Made by a program: the position numbers and the translations under genes. Shown one piece after another: positions 1-9,295 of a DNA stretch of 64,000 nt. Where the stretch lies: contig CAADGE010000048.1 in NCBI GenBank assembly GCA_900696465.1, positions 393,523 through 457,522 on the forward strand. Direction: 5' to 3'. The DNA comes from an uncultured Planctomycetota bacterium (GTDB lineage: Bacteria > Planctomycetota > Phycisphaerae > UBA1845 > UTPLA1). The notes beneath the pieces were generated by a model, which had not been told where the DNA came from, made no database searches, and saw nothing but the letters and a program-made list of their open reading frames with translations. Within the stretch, counting starts at the first letter, position 1. Each line of letters begins with the position of its first letter.

Positions 1-226
1 CGCCGCCCTCTATGCCGGTCCCGACGGCCTCAGTGCCTATCGACGACTCGCGGCGTCGATCCGCGGCGTGCTCAGGCCCGATGGCCGCTTTCTCCTCGAA
101 GTCGGCCACGATCAGGCAGACGCCGTTGCGCAAATCATGCAGCAAGAGACCGGCCTGACCCTCCTCGGACGATTTCGCGATCTGGCGAAGATCGAACGGG
201 CCCTTGAGTTTACACTACCCGCATGA
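1..226 (+). CDS. prmC: PrmC/HemK release-factor glutamine methyltransferase (C-terminal part)
   Basis: The frame is open from the window edge and stops at 224-226. The visible 74 residues resemble the C-terminus of PrmC/HemK: a GPDGLSAYRRL segment, then LRPDGRFLLEVGHDQ, which is the late strand of a Rossmann-type methyltransferase. The family uses S-adenosylmethionine to methylate the Gln of the GGQ motif in peptide-release factors RF1/RF2. The catalytic NPPY motif lies outside the window, so the assignment rests on the tail alone. The stop overlaps the next start as ATGA (223-226), which suggests translational coupling with the glycosyltransferase downstream. Confidence 0.75.
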   Translation, partial: AALYAGPDGLSAYRRLAASIRGVLRPDGRFLLEVGHDQADAVAQIMQQETGLTLLGRFRDLAKIERALEFTLPA

Positions 227-1302
227 CGGCAGCCGACTTGGCCCAGCGCGACTTTCGGCGAATCCTGCTCATCAAGCCCAGCTCGCCGGGCGACATCATC
301 CACGCCCTTCCGGTGCTGCACGGACTGCGACGGCGCTATCCAGCCGCCCACCTCGCCTGGCTGGTGGCGACGCCCTTCACCAACCTCATAGAAGCCGACC
401 CGGCTATTAACGAAATCATCCCCTTCGATCGCAAGCGTTACGGCCGTCTCGGTCGCAGTCTGAGCGTCACCGGCGAGTTCGCGGCATTCGTCAAGTCGCT
501 CCGTGCCCGCGCATTCGAGCTGGTCATTGATCTGCAGGGGCTTTTTCGCAGTGGGTTTCTGTCGATGGCCAGTGGGGCCTCGGTGCGGATCGGCTTTCAG
601 AACAGCCGCGAGCTGTCGTGGATGTTCTACTCACATCGCATCCCGAGAGGGCCGACGCGCGACGAACACGCCGCGGATCGCAACTACCGTGTCGGCGCGA
701 TGCTCGGCTTCGACGCCTCACCCTTGGATTTCTCGATCGTACTCACCGATGAGGACCGCGCCGTCGCTGCCGCGCTCGCGGAGGAATCCGGGGTAGGAAA
801 AGGAGAAAAGTACGCCGTGCTCGTGCCGGGCACACGCTGGGAAACCAAGTGCTGGCCGCCGGATCGGTTTGGGATGCTCGCTGCGGTGCTCCGTGAACGG
901 CACGGGTTTCGTTCGCTGCTGGTCGGCGGAGGGGACGACGTTAATGCTGCAGCTGTCGCGGTCCATGCATCCAACGGCGCGGCGGTCAATGTTTGCGGCC
1001 GTACGACGCTACGACAGGCAGCGGCGATGATTGAACGCGCCGCCGTCGTCGTCACCGCGGATTCAACGCCGATGCACATGGCCGCAGCCCTGAATCGCCC
1101 GCTGGTGGCCCTCTTCGGCCCGACGAATCCGCTGCGCACAGGCCCCTACGGCCACACCACCGACGTGCTGCGAATCGACCTCGAATGTTCACCGTGCTAT
1201 TTCAAGAAACTCAGCCAATGCCCGCACAACCACGCCTGCATGCAGCGGCTGGACGTGCTTGGCGTGGCAGATGCCGCGAGCTCGCGATTACCACAAATGT
1301 GA
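223..1302 (+). CDS. Glycosyltransferase family 9 (heptosyltransferase-like)
   Basis: This 359-residue protein has the two signatures of family 9 (ADP-heptose:LPS heptosyltransferase type). The N-terminal LIKPSSPGDIIHALPVL (about residues 18-34) sits in the acceptor domain. The nucleotide-sugar-domain motif TADSTPMHMAAALNRPL, followed by ALFGPTNP, lies near residues 284-308. A cysteine-rich tail (CSPCYFKKLSQCPHNHAC) is also typical. It probably adds a sugar to lipopolysaccharide core or another surface glycan in the cytoplasm. It overlaps prmC by 4 nt, so they are likely co-transcribed. The exact sugar and acceptor cannot be told from sequence. Confidence 0.85.
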   Translation: MTAADLAQRDFRRILLIKPSSPGDIIHALPVLHGLRRRYPAAHLAWLVATPFTNLIEADPAINEIIPFDRKRYGRLGRSLSVTGEFAAFVKSLRARAFELVIDLQGLFRSGFLSMASGASVRIGFQNSRELSWMFYSHRIPRGPTRDEHAADRNYRVGAMLGFDASPLDFSIVLTDEDRAVAAALAEESGVGKGEKYAVLVPGTRWETKCWPPDRFGMLAAVLRERHGFRSLLVGGGDDVNAAAVAVHASNGAAVNVCGRTTLRQAAAMIERAAVVVTADSTPMHMAAALNRPLVALFGPTNPLRTGPYGHTTDVLRIDLECSPCYFKKLSQCPHNHACMQRLDVLGVADAASSRLPQM

Positions 1303-1322
1303 AGTGCCTGGATTCTGGCATC

Positions 1323-1355
1323 AAAGAGAAAGCCCGGAGCAGGCCTGCCCCGGGC
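1323..1355 (-). terminator. Intrinsic terminator of the small RNA (minus strand)
   Basis: Read on the minus strand, a GCCCGG/CCGGGC stem continues inward as GCA/TGC around a GGCC loop and is followed at once by TTTCTCTTT. The T-rich side faces left, so it terminates leftward transcription. It also lies just past the end of the GT9 gene but lacks a T-tract in that direction. Confidence 0.65.
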
Positions 1356-1503
1356 CTCGGCTTGGCAAGACGCAAAGAGCATGATCGGGCGCGAGAGAAT
1401 CACGCCGCGCTGCTCTTCGCATTACGTCTTCCCCACCGGCGACCATCGGGCGGCTTTCAAAGGCCGCGCGAATCAGCCGCAAGTGGCTTCCACAAGCCCT
1501 CCA
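1323..1503 (-). ncRNA. Putative ~180-nt structured small RNA
   Basis: The 336-bp gap between the GT9 gene and selB holds a complete transcription unit on the minus strand and no plausible protein. A perfect TATAAT (plus 1510-1515) is followed about 7 nt later by the predicted 5' end (1502-1504). Internal pairing is extensive. A GGCUU/AAGCC hairpin lies at the 5' end. A 10-bp helix (GCGAAGAGCA with UGCUCUUUGC) is stacked under AAGAC/GUCUU. A GCGCG/CGCGC hairpin sits inside it, and GGCUUG near the 5' end can instead pair with CAAGCC near the 3' end. The RNA ends in a strong terminator hairpin. The size resembles 6S RNA, but the fold is not a clear match. It lacks the SRP Alu/tetraloop consensus and a 7-nt tRNA anticodon loop, so the family is unassigned. 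Confidence 0.5.
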
Positions 1504-1509
1504 TCGGAT

Positions 1510-1538
1510 ATTATATCGCCGTGAAGCGCGAATGAAAC
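1510..1538 (-). promoter_or_regulatory. Promoter of the small RNA (minus strand)
   Basis: A perfect -10 hexamer TATAAT lies at plus 1510-1515 read on the minus strand. The -35 element about 17 nt upstream is poor (GTTTCA/TTTCAT). Its spacing to the structured RNA and the terminator beyond it make a coherent unit. Confidence 0.5.
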
Positions 1539-1638
1539 AGGCACGAGAAGGGATTTGCACACGCGCGTGCAGAACACGTTGTTCGCGTCCGGGCTCTGTT
1601 CATGCGTCAATGATTTCAATCTGCAATTCGCCGTTACA

Positions 1639-3660
1639 ATGGCACAAATGAGCGCCATCATACTCGGCACTGCCGGACACATTGACCACGGCAAGTCCGC
1701 ACTCGTCAAGGCCCTCACCGGCACCGACCCGGACCGCCTCCCCGAAGAAAAAGCTCGCGGCATGACCATCGAACTGGGTTTCGCTCACCTCGAGCTGCCC
1801 GCCGAAAACAGCGATAGTAACGTCCTCCACGTCGGCATCGTTGATGTCCCCGGTCACGAACGCTTCGTCCGAACGATGGTCGCCGGCGCTACCGGTATCG
1901 ATCTGGGCTTGCTCCTCGTCGCCGCTGACGACGGCGTCATGCCGCAGACCATCGAGCACGTCCAGATTCTCGACCTGCTCGCCGTCGGATCCGGCCTGAT
2001 CGTCATCAGCAAGTCCGACCTGGCCGATGCAGATCGCCTCGATGAACTGCGAGCCCGAATCCGTCGGCTCACCGAGCACACCTCTCTGCATCACTGGCCG
2101 ATCGTCGCCTGCTCAGCACGAACAGGCGACGGCCTGGATGAGATTCGCCGGACCATCCGCAAGCTCGCGACCAACCGATCGCCGCGCGAAAACGGCGGAA
2201 TTTTCCGGTTGGCCATCGACCGTGTCTTCACCATTCACGGACGCGGCACGGTCGTGACCGGCTCGGTCCTCTCGGGCAGGGCCGCCGTCGGCGAGACGCT
2301 CGAACTGATGCCGGCCGGCCTGAGCTGCAGGGTTCGCGAAGTCCAGTCCCACGGATCGAGCATGGCCGATGTCGTCGCCGGCCAGCGCGCCGCCCTCAAT
2401 CTGACCGGCATCGAACGTAACAGGATCGAACGAGGCATGGAGCTAGCGACGCCGGGCTACCTCACGGCAACGCGCTACATCGACGCTCGGGTGCGCGTTC
2501 TCGGCACTCCTCGACCGGGGAACACGTCGGCTGTAACGAATGCACGATCCGCTGCCGGGCAGAATGGCAGCGGCTTCCTGCGACCTTGCCGCGTCCGAGT
2601 CTGCATCGGGACGCACGAGGCGATGGCCATGCTCGTCGTGATGGGGAGCGACTCAATCCAACCGGGCCATGAGGCATTCGTCCAGCTTCGATTCTCCGAG
2701 CCGATGGTCGCGGCATTCGGTCAGCGCTTCATCCTTCGCAATGAAACGGCACAGGTGACACTCGGCGGTGGTCAGGTTGTGCGACCAGTCTCGCGTAGAC
2801 TACGACTGATGGCTGCGGGCGAAATGGAATCACTTCGCCGGGCAAGTTCGACGGAGGAGACGATTCGCTGTGAAGAAGCGATTCGCTTCATGGGCATTGA
2901 GCCGATGACCGCGCTGAAGCTGGCCTGCCGAATCGGTGTAACGTCCCAGTCCGCATCGCAACTGCTCGCCACGCTGCGCGCATTGGGCAGACTCGTTCCC
3001 CTCGTTTCGGGTCGGGAAGTTCACATCGATGTCCTAAACGCGTTACAGCAACGCGCATTGGCGTATCTCCTGCGGCATCATCAGTCGAACCCGCAGGAGC
3101 CCGGCGTCCCGCGCGACCGATTCATCGGCTGGCTGGAAAGTCGCAGCACTTCAGGTGCCGGTCGTATCCTCTATGAGCGGCTTGATAAAGCGGGCAGCAT
3201 CGTCCCCCGCGGGCCATACGTGGCCCATCGCGACTTCCGCCCGGCGCTGTCGGCCGAAGACGCGGCATTGCTCGAAAAACTGGTGGCGGAAGTGACCGCA
3301 GCGAGATTCGACCCGCCCGCGTGGACGGCGCTGAAGTCGATTGTCGGTCTCTCGCGCCAGCGTGCGAAGGTACTGGAAGACATCGCCCGCACCGAGCCGC
3401 GGTTGGTGCAGTTCGCGCCGCAGCATTTTATCGCACGTCAGGTCGTCGAAGAACTAAAGCAATTGGTGTGTCAATTGGGAGAAGGCCGCTCCTTCAAGCT
3501 GGCCGAGGTGCGCGATGCCATCCACGCCTCGCGCCGCGTGGTGCAGCCCCTGCTCGAATACCTGGATCGCGTACAATTCACCCGTCGCGTCGGAGATGAG
3601 CGTGTGCTGATATCGGCCCGCGCCTCCGTCGATTGCAGCACCGCGGAGAACGCATCTTGA
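1639..3660 (+). CDS. selB: Selenocysteine-specific elongation factor SelB
   Basis: SelB is an EF-Tu-like GTPase that carries Sec-tRNA(Sec) to UGA codons marked by a SECIS element. The G domain is clear: G1 [11 protein letters not shown] (residues 11-20), the switch I region [12 protein letters not shown]3 DVPGHERF (69 on) and G4 SKSD (124-127). It is followed by EF-Tu-like beta domains and a long C-terminal region expected to form the winged helices that bind SECIS RNA. The length (673 aa) is somewhat longer than E. coli SelB (614). The open frame extends upstream to TTG 1555, but homology begins at [13 protein letters not shown], so ATG 1639 or 1648 is the start; no good Shine-Dalgarno is seen. 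selA overlaps its stop. A ~20-residue linker near residues 290-310 looks like an insertion. Confidence 0.93.
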   Translation: MAQMSAIILGTAGHIDHGKSALVKALTGTDPDRLPEEKARGMTIELGFAHLELPAENSDSNVLHVGIVDVPGHERFVRTMVAGATGIDLGLLLVAADDGVMPQTIEHVQILDLLAVGSGLIVISKSDLADADRLDELRARIRRLTEHTSLHHWPIVACSARTGDGLDEIRRTIRKLATNRSPRENGGIFRLAIDRVFTIHGRGTVVTGSVLSGRAAVGETLELMPAGLSCRVREVQSHGSSMADVVAGQRAALNLTGIERNRIERGMELATPGYLTATRYIDARVRVLGTPRPGNTSAVTNARSAAGQNGSGFLRPCRVRVCIGTHEAMAMLVVMGSDSIQPGHEAFVQLRFSEPMVAAFGQRFILRNETAQVTLGGGQVVRPVSRRLRLMAAGEMESLRRASSTEETIRCEEAIRFMGIEPMTALKLACRIGVTSQSASQLLATLRALGRLVPLVSGREVHIDVLNALQQRALAYLLRHHQSNPQEPGVPRDRFIGWLESRSTSGAGRILYERLDKAGSIVPRGPYVAHRDFRPALSAEDAALLEKLVAEVTAARFDPPAWTALKSIVGLSRQRAKVLEDIARTEPRLVQFAPQHFIARQVVEELKQLVCQLGEGRSFKLAEVRDAIHASRRVVQPLLEYLDRVQFTRRVGDERVLISARASVDCSTAENAS

Positions 3661-5060
3661 GCCGGGAGAAATCACCCGATTACGCCCGCATTCCGTCGAT
3701 GACGGTGCTGCTCGACGCGGCCGCACGGGATGCACGGCTGCGCGCCATGCCGCGCGGACCGCTGACCGATGCGCTGCGCCAGGCGGTTGACGACTACCGT
3801 GCACGACTCAGAACCAGGGATGAGGAAGGCGACATCACGGCCGCCGCGATTCTCGACGCCGCGGCACGAATTCTCGACGCGCATCATGCCAGGCGATTGA
3901 CGCCCGTCATCAACGCCACCGGCGTGATCCTCCACACCGGCCTGGGCCGCAGCGTCCTCGCGCCCTCGGCGGTCGAACGCCTCGCGCGCGTCGCCGCGGG
4001 CTACTGCAATCTGGAACTCAACCTGTCTGATGCAAAACGAAGCCGTCGCGGCGCCTTCGCCGAGAACCTGATCTGTCGGCTCACCGGCGCCCAGGCCGCA
4101 ATGATCGTCAACAACAACGCCGCAGCCACACTGCTCGCCCTGCGCGGCCTTGCCGCGGGCCGCGAAGTCCTCGTCTCTCGCGGACAGCTCATCGAGATCG
4201 GCGGCTCCTATCGTCTGCCCGACGTCATGCAGGCCGGCGGCGCGATACTTCGCGAAGTCGGCACGACGAACAAGACGCACCTTCGCGATTACGAAAACGC
4301 CATCACAGAACGTACCGCGATGATCATGCACGTCCACACCAGCAACTACCGCGTCGTCGGTTTTTCCGAGTCTCCCGGCGTACGCGAGCTCGCATCCCTC
4401 GCCCATGCCCACGGACTTGTCATGTTTGACGACCTCGGTAGTGGCGCACTGCTCAATGATGATCTCTGGCGCGCCGCGAACGAACCCACCGTTGTCGAGA
4501 GTCTGCATGCCGGCGCAGACTTCGTCGCCTTCTCCGGCGACAAACTCCTGGGCGGTCCGCAGGCCGGAATCCTCCTCGGCAATCGCGAGACCATCGAACG
4601 CCTTCGCGAGGACCCCATGGCCCGCGCCCTCCGCATCGATAAACTCACCATCGCCGCGCTGGAAGCCACGCTCGAACTCTACGACGACCACGCTCGCGCG
4701 AGACAGGAGATTCCCACCCTCGCAGCCCTCTCCGAGTCGATTGATTCGCTCACCGCCCGGGCAGAATCGCTCGCAACCTCGCTGCGTCAGGCCATGCCCG
4801 GCGAGTCGTTCATCGTCGCGCAGGACGAGAGCTTCGCCGGAGGCGGCTCGCTCCCCGCCTGGCCGCTGCCCACTGCCGTCATCCGCTGGAAGCCCCTCGC
4901 TTTCTCCGTCGACGAGATTGCCCGTCGCCTGCGCCAGGGCGATCCCGCGGTACTCCTGCGAATCCGTGAAGATACCTGTCTGATCGATCTTCGCACCGTA
5001 CCGTCCGAATCACTTCCCGCATTGATCGATGCATTGCGTAGTGCTGCACAATGCCCATGA
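3657..5060 (+). CDS. selA: L-seryl-tRNA(Sec) selenium transferase SelA
   Basis: SelA is the PLP-dependent enzyme that converts Ser-tRNA(Sec) to Sec-tRNA(Sec) with selenophosphate. Recognisable blocks are PVINATGVILHTGLGRS, VNNNAAA, GQLIEIGGSYRLPDVM, REVGTTNKTHL and the PLP-binding SGDKLLGGPQAG. I choose TTG 3657: it overlaps the selB stop as TTGA, has GGAG at 3645-3648 at good spacing, and places the catalytic lysine at residue 296, next to Lys295 of E. coli. The ORF also runs up to 3633 in frame. The protein is 467 aa against 463 in E. coli. Together with selB it implies selenoprotein synthesis; selC, selD and any selenoprotein lie outside the window. Confidence 0.93.
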   Translation: MSREKSPDYARIPSMTVLLDAAARDARLRAMPRGPLTDALRQAVDDYRARLRTRDEEGDITAAAILDAAARILDAHHARRLTPVINATGVILHTGLGRSVLAPSAVERLARVAAGYCNLELNLSDAKRSRRGAFAENLICRLTGAQAAMIVNNNAAATLLALRGLAAGREVLVSRGQLIEIGGSYRLPDVMQAGGAILREVGTTNKTHLRDYENAITERTAMIMHVHTSNYRVVGFSESPGVRELASLAHAHGLVMFDDLGSGALLNDDLWRAANEPTVVESLHAGADFVAFSGDKLLGGPQAGILLGNRETIERLREDPMARALRIDKLTIAALEATLELYDDHARARQEIPTLAALSESIDSLTARAESLATSLRQAMPGESFIVAQDESFAGGGSLPAWPLPTAVIRWKPLAFSVDEIARRLRQGDPAVLLRIREDTCLIDLRTVPSESLPALIDALRSAAQCP

Positions 5061-5123
5061 GGCCGGATCCACATCGACGGCCGTTCTTGACATCCGCGTC
5101 GCCTCGCCTTTTAGTCACGCGCG

Positions 5124-6323
5124 ATGAGCATGAAGTTCGCCATCATTCTGCCCGACGGGGCCGCCGATGAACCGCTCCCGGCGCTCGGCGACCGCACCGT
5201 CCTCGAGGCCGCACACACGCCGAACATGGATGCCGTCGCCGAGATGGGTCGCATCGGCACCGTGCGCACCGTTCCCGATGGCTTCACTCCCGGTAGCGAT
5301 GTCGCCACGATGTCCCTCCTCGGCTATGACCCGCGCACCCATTACACCGGCCGCGCACCGATCGAAGCCGTTGCCCAGGGCATCTCGCTGCATCCCGATG
5401 ACATCGTTTTCCGTTGCAACCTCGTGAACATCACCGACGGCGAAATGGCCGACTTCACCGCAGGCCATATCCGCACTGAACAGGCCGATGCGATTCTCGC
5501 CGCGTTGAACAACGCATATGCCGGTGACGAAATTCGCTTCCAGACCGGCGTTTCCTATCGAAATTTGATGATTCTTCGTGAACCAGGCGCGATGGATGTT
5601 TCCTGCATGCCGCCGCACGATATTCCCGGCGAACGCATCGAGGCCTATCTGCCAAAGGGCAAAGCTGCACGCCGCGTTCGGGAGATCATGGACCGCGCAC
5701 GGCCGATCCTCGCCGCGCATCCCGTCAACCACGCCCGTCGACAATCCGGCGAACCGGCGGCCACCGACATCTGGCTCTGGGGACAGGGCGTCGTGCCCAT
5801 CATGCCGCGCTTCCGACAGCGCTTCGGCGTGCGCGGCGCAGTCATCGCCGCTGTCGATCTGATACGCGGATTGGGCAAGCTCCTGGGTTGGTCGCTCATC
5901 GACGTCCCCGGAGCGACCGGATACATCGACACCGATTACGCCGCAAAGGGTCGTGCGGCCGCGGCCGCTCTGGATGAGTACGATCTGGTGGCCGTCCACG
6001 TCGAAGCGCCGGACGAGGCCGGTCACATGGGCAATGCCGATGCCAAGATCGAGGCACTCGAAAAGATCGATGCCCTGGTCGCCGAGCCGATTCTCGAAAA
6101 GCTTCATGGTTTCGGCGAGTGGCGGCTGCTCATCGCACCGGACCACCCCACGCCAGTTGCCCGTCGGACGCACACCGATACGCCGCCGCCCTTCTGCATG
6201 GCCGGTATCGGTCTGGTCGCCGGCGCCGTTCGCGTGGATCGCTTCTGCGAACGAGCCGCCGTCGGGAGCGGTTTTCACTTTGAGGCCGGTCACGAATTGA
6301 TGGAGTATTTTCTTCGCAGGTAG
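5124..6323 (+). CDS. apgM: Cofactor-independent phosphoglycerate mutase, ApgM type
   Basis: This 399-residue protein matches the archaeal-type 2,3-bisphosphoglycerate-independent phosphoglycerate mutase. That family is alkaline-phosphatase-fold and interconverts 3- and 2-phosphoglycerate with bound metal ions. The N-terminus has the metal/phosphate-binding ILPDGAADEP. GSDVATMSLLGYDP holds the expected nucleophilic region, and HVEAPDEAGHMGN plus APDHPTPVARRTHT supply the C-terminal metal ligands. It is shorter than the bacterial GpmI form (about 510 aa). ATG 5124 or 5130 (MKFAII) may be used. It is followed by pyruvate kinase on the same strand, so two lower-glycolysis steps are adjacent. Confidence 0.9.
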   Translation: MSMKFAIILPDGAADEPLPALGDRTVLEAAHTPNMDAVAEMGRIGTVRTVPDGFTPGSDVATMSLLGYDPRTHYTGRAPIEAVAQGISLHPDDIVFRCNLVNITDGEMADFTAGHIRTEQADAILAALNNAYAGDEIRFQTGVSYRNLMILREPGAMDVSCMPPHDIPGERIEAYLPKGKAARRVREIMDRARPILAAHPVNHARRQSGEPAATDIWLWGQGVVPIMPRFRQRFGVRGAVIAAVDLIRGLGKLLGWSLIDVPGATGYIDTDYAAKGRAAAAALDEYDLVAVHVEAPDEAGHMGNADAKIEALEKIDALVAEPILEKLHGFGEWRLLIAPDHPTPVARRTHTDTPPPFCMAGIGLVAGAVRVDRFCERAAVGSGFHFEAGHELMEYFLRR

Positions 6324-6418
6324 CATCGCCGGGGTATTGGCGATATGACAATGCAGAACGATCCCGCGGCCGGATGCCGATGCGACTCGACGCCGGCCGA
6401 CTGCCGGTGAACATCCAC

Positions 6419-7870
6419 ATGATCCGAACAAAATTCATCGCCACGATCGGACCCGCCTCGGACTCCCTCGAAACCCTCGGCGAACTGCTCGATGCCGGTG
6501 TCGATGTTTTCCGACTCAACTTCTCACACGGAACCCTCCAGCAACACGCTCTGACCTACGACCGGATTCGCTCCGTCTGTCGGCAGCGTGGTATGCCCGC
6601 CGCTGTCATGGCCGATCTCTGCGGACCCAAGATTCGTGTTGATCCCATCGAGGAAGACGCCTTCACCCTTTCGCCGGGGGATCGCATCGACATCGTCTCC
6701 GGCCATGTCGTCGGCGATCGCACGCGCATCTCGACGAATCATCCGGAACTGGTCCGCGAAGTGGGTGTCGGCCATCGCATGCTCATTGATGATGGAGCGG
6801 TGCGCCTCCGGGTTGAGGCCGCCCTTTCCGATCGGCTGCAGTGCGTCTGCGAAGTCGGCGGGCCGGTGAGCACGCGAAAGGGCATCAACCTGCCCGACAG
6901 CCAGTTGGCCATGTCGGCACTGACCGCCAAGGACCGCGAAGACCTCGCCTGGGCCGTTCAGCACGGGGTCGATTACGTCGCCATGTCTTTCGTGCGGACG
7001 GCGGCCGATCTGCGCGAACTGCGAGAACTACTTCCCCTGTCGGACGACCATTGCCGCCTGGTCGCCAAGATTGAAACCGTCCAGGCCATCGAGCATCTCG
7101 ATGAGATCATCGAGTCCGCCGATGTCATCCTCGTGGCACGAGGCGACCTCGGCGTCGAGATGGACCTGGCCCGCGTTCCGCTCCTCCAGAAGGAAATCGC
7201 GCGCAAATGCCGCCTGGCCGGCAAGCCGGTCATCATCGCTACGCAGATGCTGCAATCCATGGTCGAAAGCCCTACCGCCACCCGCGCCGAAGTCAGCGAC
7301 GTGGCCAACGCCATCCTCGACGCCGCCGATGCCGTCATGCTCAGCGCCGAAACCTCCGTCGGTAAGTTCCCCGTCGAAGCCGTGCGCATGCTCGCCCGCA
7401 TCGCCGAACAGACCGAGGATTATCTCGATCGCGCTGCCGCATCATCCGCCCTCGATAAGAACCTGCTCCTGCCGCGTGTCCCCACCGCCGTGGCCCACGG
7501 CGCCAACCTGCTCGCCCGCGACCTCGACGCCCGACTGGTCGCCGTCTGGACGCAGACCGGCAACACCGCCCGGCTGCTTTCCAAGTGTCGCCTTCCGATG
7601 CCGGTCGTCGGTCTCTCGCCCGATGAGCACGTCTGTCGCCGAATGGCCATGTACTACGGCGTCATCCCTGTGCAATTGACGCGCGAAGATGAAGTCCTCG
7701 CCATGCTGGCCGATGTCGATGCCATGCTGCTCGAACGCGGCTTCGCATCCCGGGGAGACATGATCGTCGTCATCGCCGGCACGCGGCTCCTGCAGGTCGG
7801 CTCCACGAACGCCCTGCTGATTCACCTCGTCGGCGACGAATCAAGCGGCGAGCCCGAAATCACCGGCTGA
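6419..7870 (+). CDS. pyk: Pyruvate kinase
   Basis: The protein transfers phosphate from phosphoenolpyruvate to ADP in the last step of glycolysis. It carries TKFIATIGPAS at the start, VFRLNFSHG, MADLCGPKIRV, the catalytic region VAKIETVQAIEHLDEI with VARGDLGVE, ATQMLQSM, and the regulatory C-terminal alpha/beta domain ending in a GSTNALLIH segment. The open frame begins at 6374, but homology starts at MIRTKFIATIG, so ATG 6419 is preferred (483 aa). It lies 95 nt after apgM and is likely in the same transcription unit. Confidence 0.95.
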   Translation: MIRTKFIATIGPASDSLETLGELLDAGVDVFRLNFSHGTLQQHALTYDRIRSVCRQRGMPAAVMADLCGPKIRVDPIEEDAFTLSPGDRIDIVSGHVVGDRTRISTNHPELVREVGVGHRMLIDDGAVRLRVEAALSDRLQCVCEVGGPVSTRKGINLPDSQLAMSALTAKDREDLAWAVQHGVDYVAMSFVRTAADLRELRELLPLSDDHCRLVAKIETVQAIEHLDEIIESADVILVARGDLGVEMDLARVPLLQKEIARKCRLAGKPVIIATQMLQSMVESPTATRAEVSDVANAILDAADAVMLSAETSVGKFPVEAVRMLARIAEQTEDYLDRAAASSALDKNLLLPRVPTAVAHGANLLARDLDARLVAVWTQTGNTARLLSKCRLPMPVVGLSPDEHVCRRMAMYYGVIPVQLTREDEVLAMLADVDAMLLERGFASRGDMIVVIAGTRLLQVGSTNALLIHLVGDESSGEPEITG

Positions 7871-8065
7871 TAATAGCTCGCACAAATCGCAGCCCTGCAC
7901 CGCAACGCGCGAATCTCGCGTGCGAATACCGGCCTCCCACCCCGCATCTCCCGCTCGACCGACCGTCCGCAATCTTCCGATAAAGATAGAGCCATCGAAG
8001 AAGGTGCGCGCCGGCATTCCTTTCTGCACGGCTGCGAATCTGCACGAACCGGCGGCACGACGCGC

Positions 8066-9295
8066 ATGACAATCATCGAAGCAACATACCTGGAACACAC
8101 GTCCACGCCCATCGCGACCGGTCTCCGCGCCGGTCTTCGTCCTGTTAACGCATCCGTACGCAGACTCACGATCTGTCATCCGATCTGGCGGCTCGAGTGC
8201 GGCGGACTCGAAAAGCAGATGCTGTCCATCCTGCGCGCGCTTCCGGAAGACGAGTTCTCACACATCATCGCGATCCAGGACGGTCCGGCGGATGACCGGC
8301 ATGTACACCTCCGTTTGCCCAATACCGTCTGCCGTGGGCACACCAGCTCCGGGTCGGATCGTCATTGGAGCGCTACGCTGGCTGATATCCTGCGCCGCGG
8401 AGGCGCGGATGTCCTTCACGTGCGCGGCTTGTCCCTCTTGATCGATGCCCTGATGGCCGCCGACTTCGCAGGCAGAGTGCGCGTCGCCTTCAGCTTCCAC
8501 GGCTTCGAATCCTGGCCACCAAAGTTGAGCGCCCTGCGCCGCCGCATCCTGCGCGCCGCTGTCCGACGATGCGACGATCGATGGGCAGTGGGACCGTCGG
8601 CCGCACGGGCCATCGCGAAAGTGCTGAACATGTCGGCCGATGAGTTTGCCGTCGTCCCCAACGGCGTCGATACAAGGCACTTCTCACCTGCGGTCGATCG
8701 TGCCGCGGTGCGGCTTCAACTCGGCCTTCCGGAAGACCGACCGGTGATCCTGACGGTCGGCAATCTCAAACCGATCAAAGGCCACGACGTTCTGCTGTAC
8801 GCCAACGCCAAACTGTCGACGACTTCGCCGCTGTCAGCGTTCGTCCTGGTAGGTCACGACGATTCCGCCGGCCGACTGCCGTTGCTCGCGAAGAAACTTG
8901 GGATCGCAGACCGCTGCATCTTCGCCGGCCCGCAAGCAGACATCCTGCCCTGGTACCAAGCGGCGGATGTATTTGTGCTGCCCTCGAGTTGGGAGGGCAT
9001 GTCCAACGCCCTGCTCGAAGCCATGTCCTGCGGCCTGCCGGTCGTCGCCACCGCCGTCGGCGGCAATGTTGATCTTGTGCAGGATGACGTCACCGGCCTG
9101 CTCATCCCTCCGGGCGATCCACAACAATTGGCCGTCGCGATTGATCGTTTGATGAGGGAGGCCGTCACCCGCGAACGACTGGGCTCGGCGGCCCGCCATC
9201 ATGTTGTTCAGCATCACGACCTGAACACCTGCGCCGAGACGCATGCCCGCCGATACCACGCGATCGCTTCGCCCAGTAGAAAGGATGCACCATGA
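8066..9295 (+). CDS. Glycosyltransferase family 4 (GT-B fold)
   Basis: This 409-residue GT-B enzyme has ECGGLEKQMLSIL near the N-terminus (glycine-rich acceptor loop), a linker VVPNGVDTRHFSP, VGNLKPIKGHDVLL, and the donor-binding segment PSSWEGMSNALLEAMSCGLPVVAT with a GGNVDLV tail. These are standard for nucleotide-sugar glycosyltransferases building exopolysaccharide or O-antigen. The stop overlaps the ABC permease start (ATGA at 9292-9295), so the two are coupled. The donor sugar is unknown. The first about 30 residues are weakly conserved-looking and the real start may be slightly downstream. Confidence 0.88.
   Translation: MTIIEATYLEHTSTPIATGLRAGLRPVNASVRRLTICHPIWRLECGGLEKQMLSILRALPEDEFSHIIAIQDGPADDRHVHLRLPNTVCRGHTSSGSDRHWSATLADILRRGGADVLHVRGLSLLIDALMAADFAGRVRVAFSFHGFESWPPKLSALRRRILRAAVRRCDDRWAVGPSAARAIAKVLNMSADEFAVVPNGVDTRHFSPAVDRAAVRLQLGLPEDRPVILTVGNLKPIKGHDVLLYANAKLSTTSPLSAFVLVGHDDSAGRLPLLAKKLGIADRCIFAGPQADILPWYQAADVFVLPSSWEGMSNALLEAMSCGLPVVATAVGGNVDLVQDDVTGLLIPPGDPQQLAVAIDRLMREAVTRERLGSAARHHVVQHHDLNTCAETHARRYHAIASPSRKDAP

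Noticed and set aside
1441..1500. tRNA-Sec candidate from TTTCAAA next to selB
   Set aside because: The flanking bases do not form a 5-bp anticodon stem with a 7-nt loop on either strand, and no acceptor or T arm fits.
3672..4691. A 339-codon minus-strand ORF opposite selA, and similar long antisense ORFs at 12546-13337, 18296-19210, 20731-22086, 47006-48289, 52356-53366, 54306-55562, 55264-56271 and 61166-62122
   Set aside because: All lie opposite genes with clear family motifs and reflect high GC in the third codon position. None has a recognisable motif or start signal.
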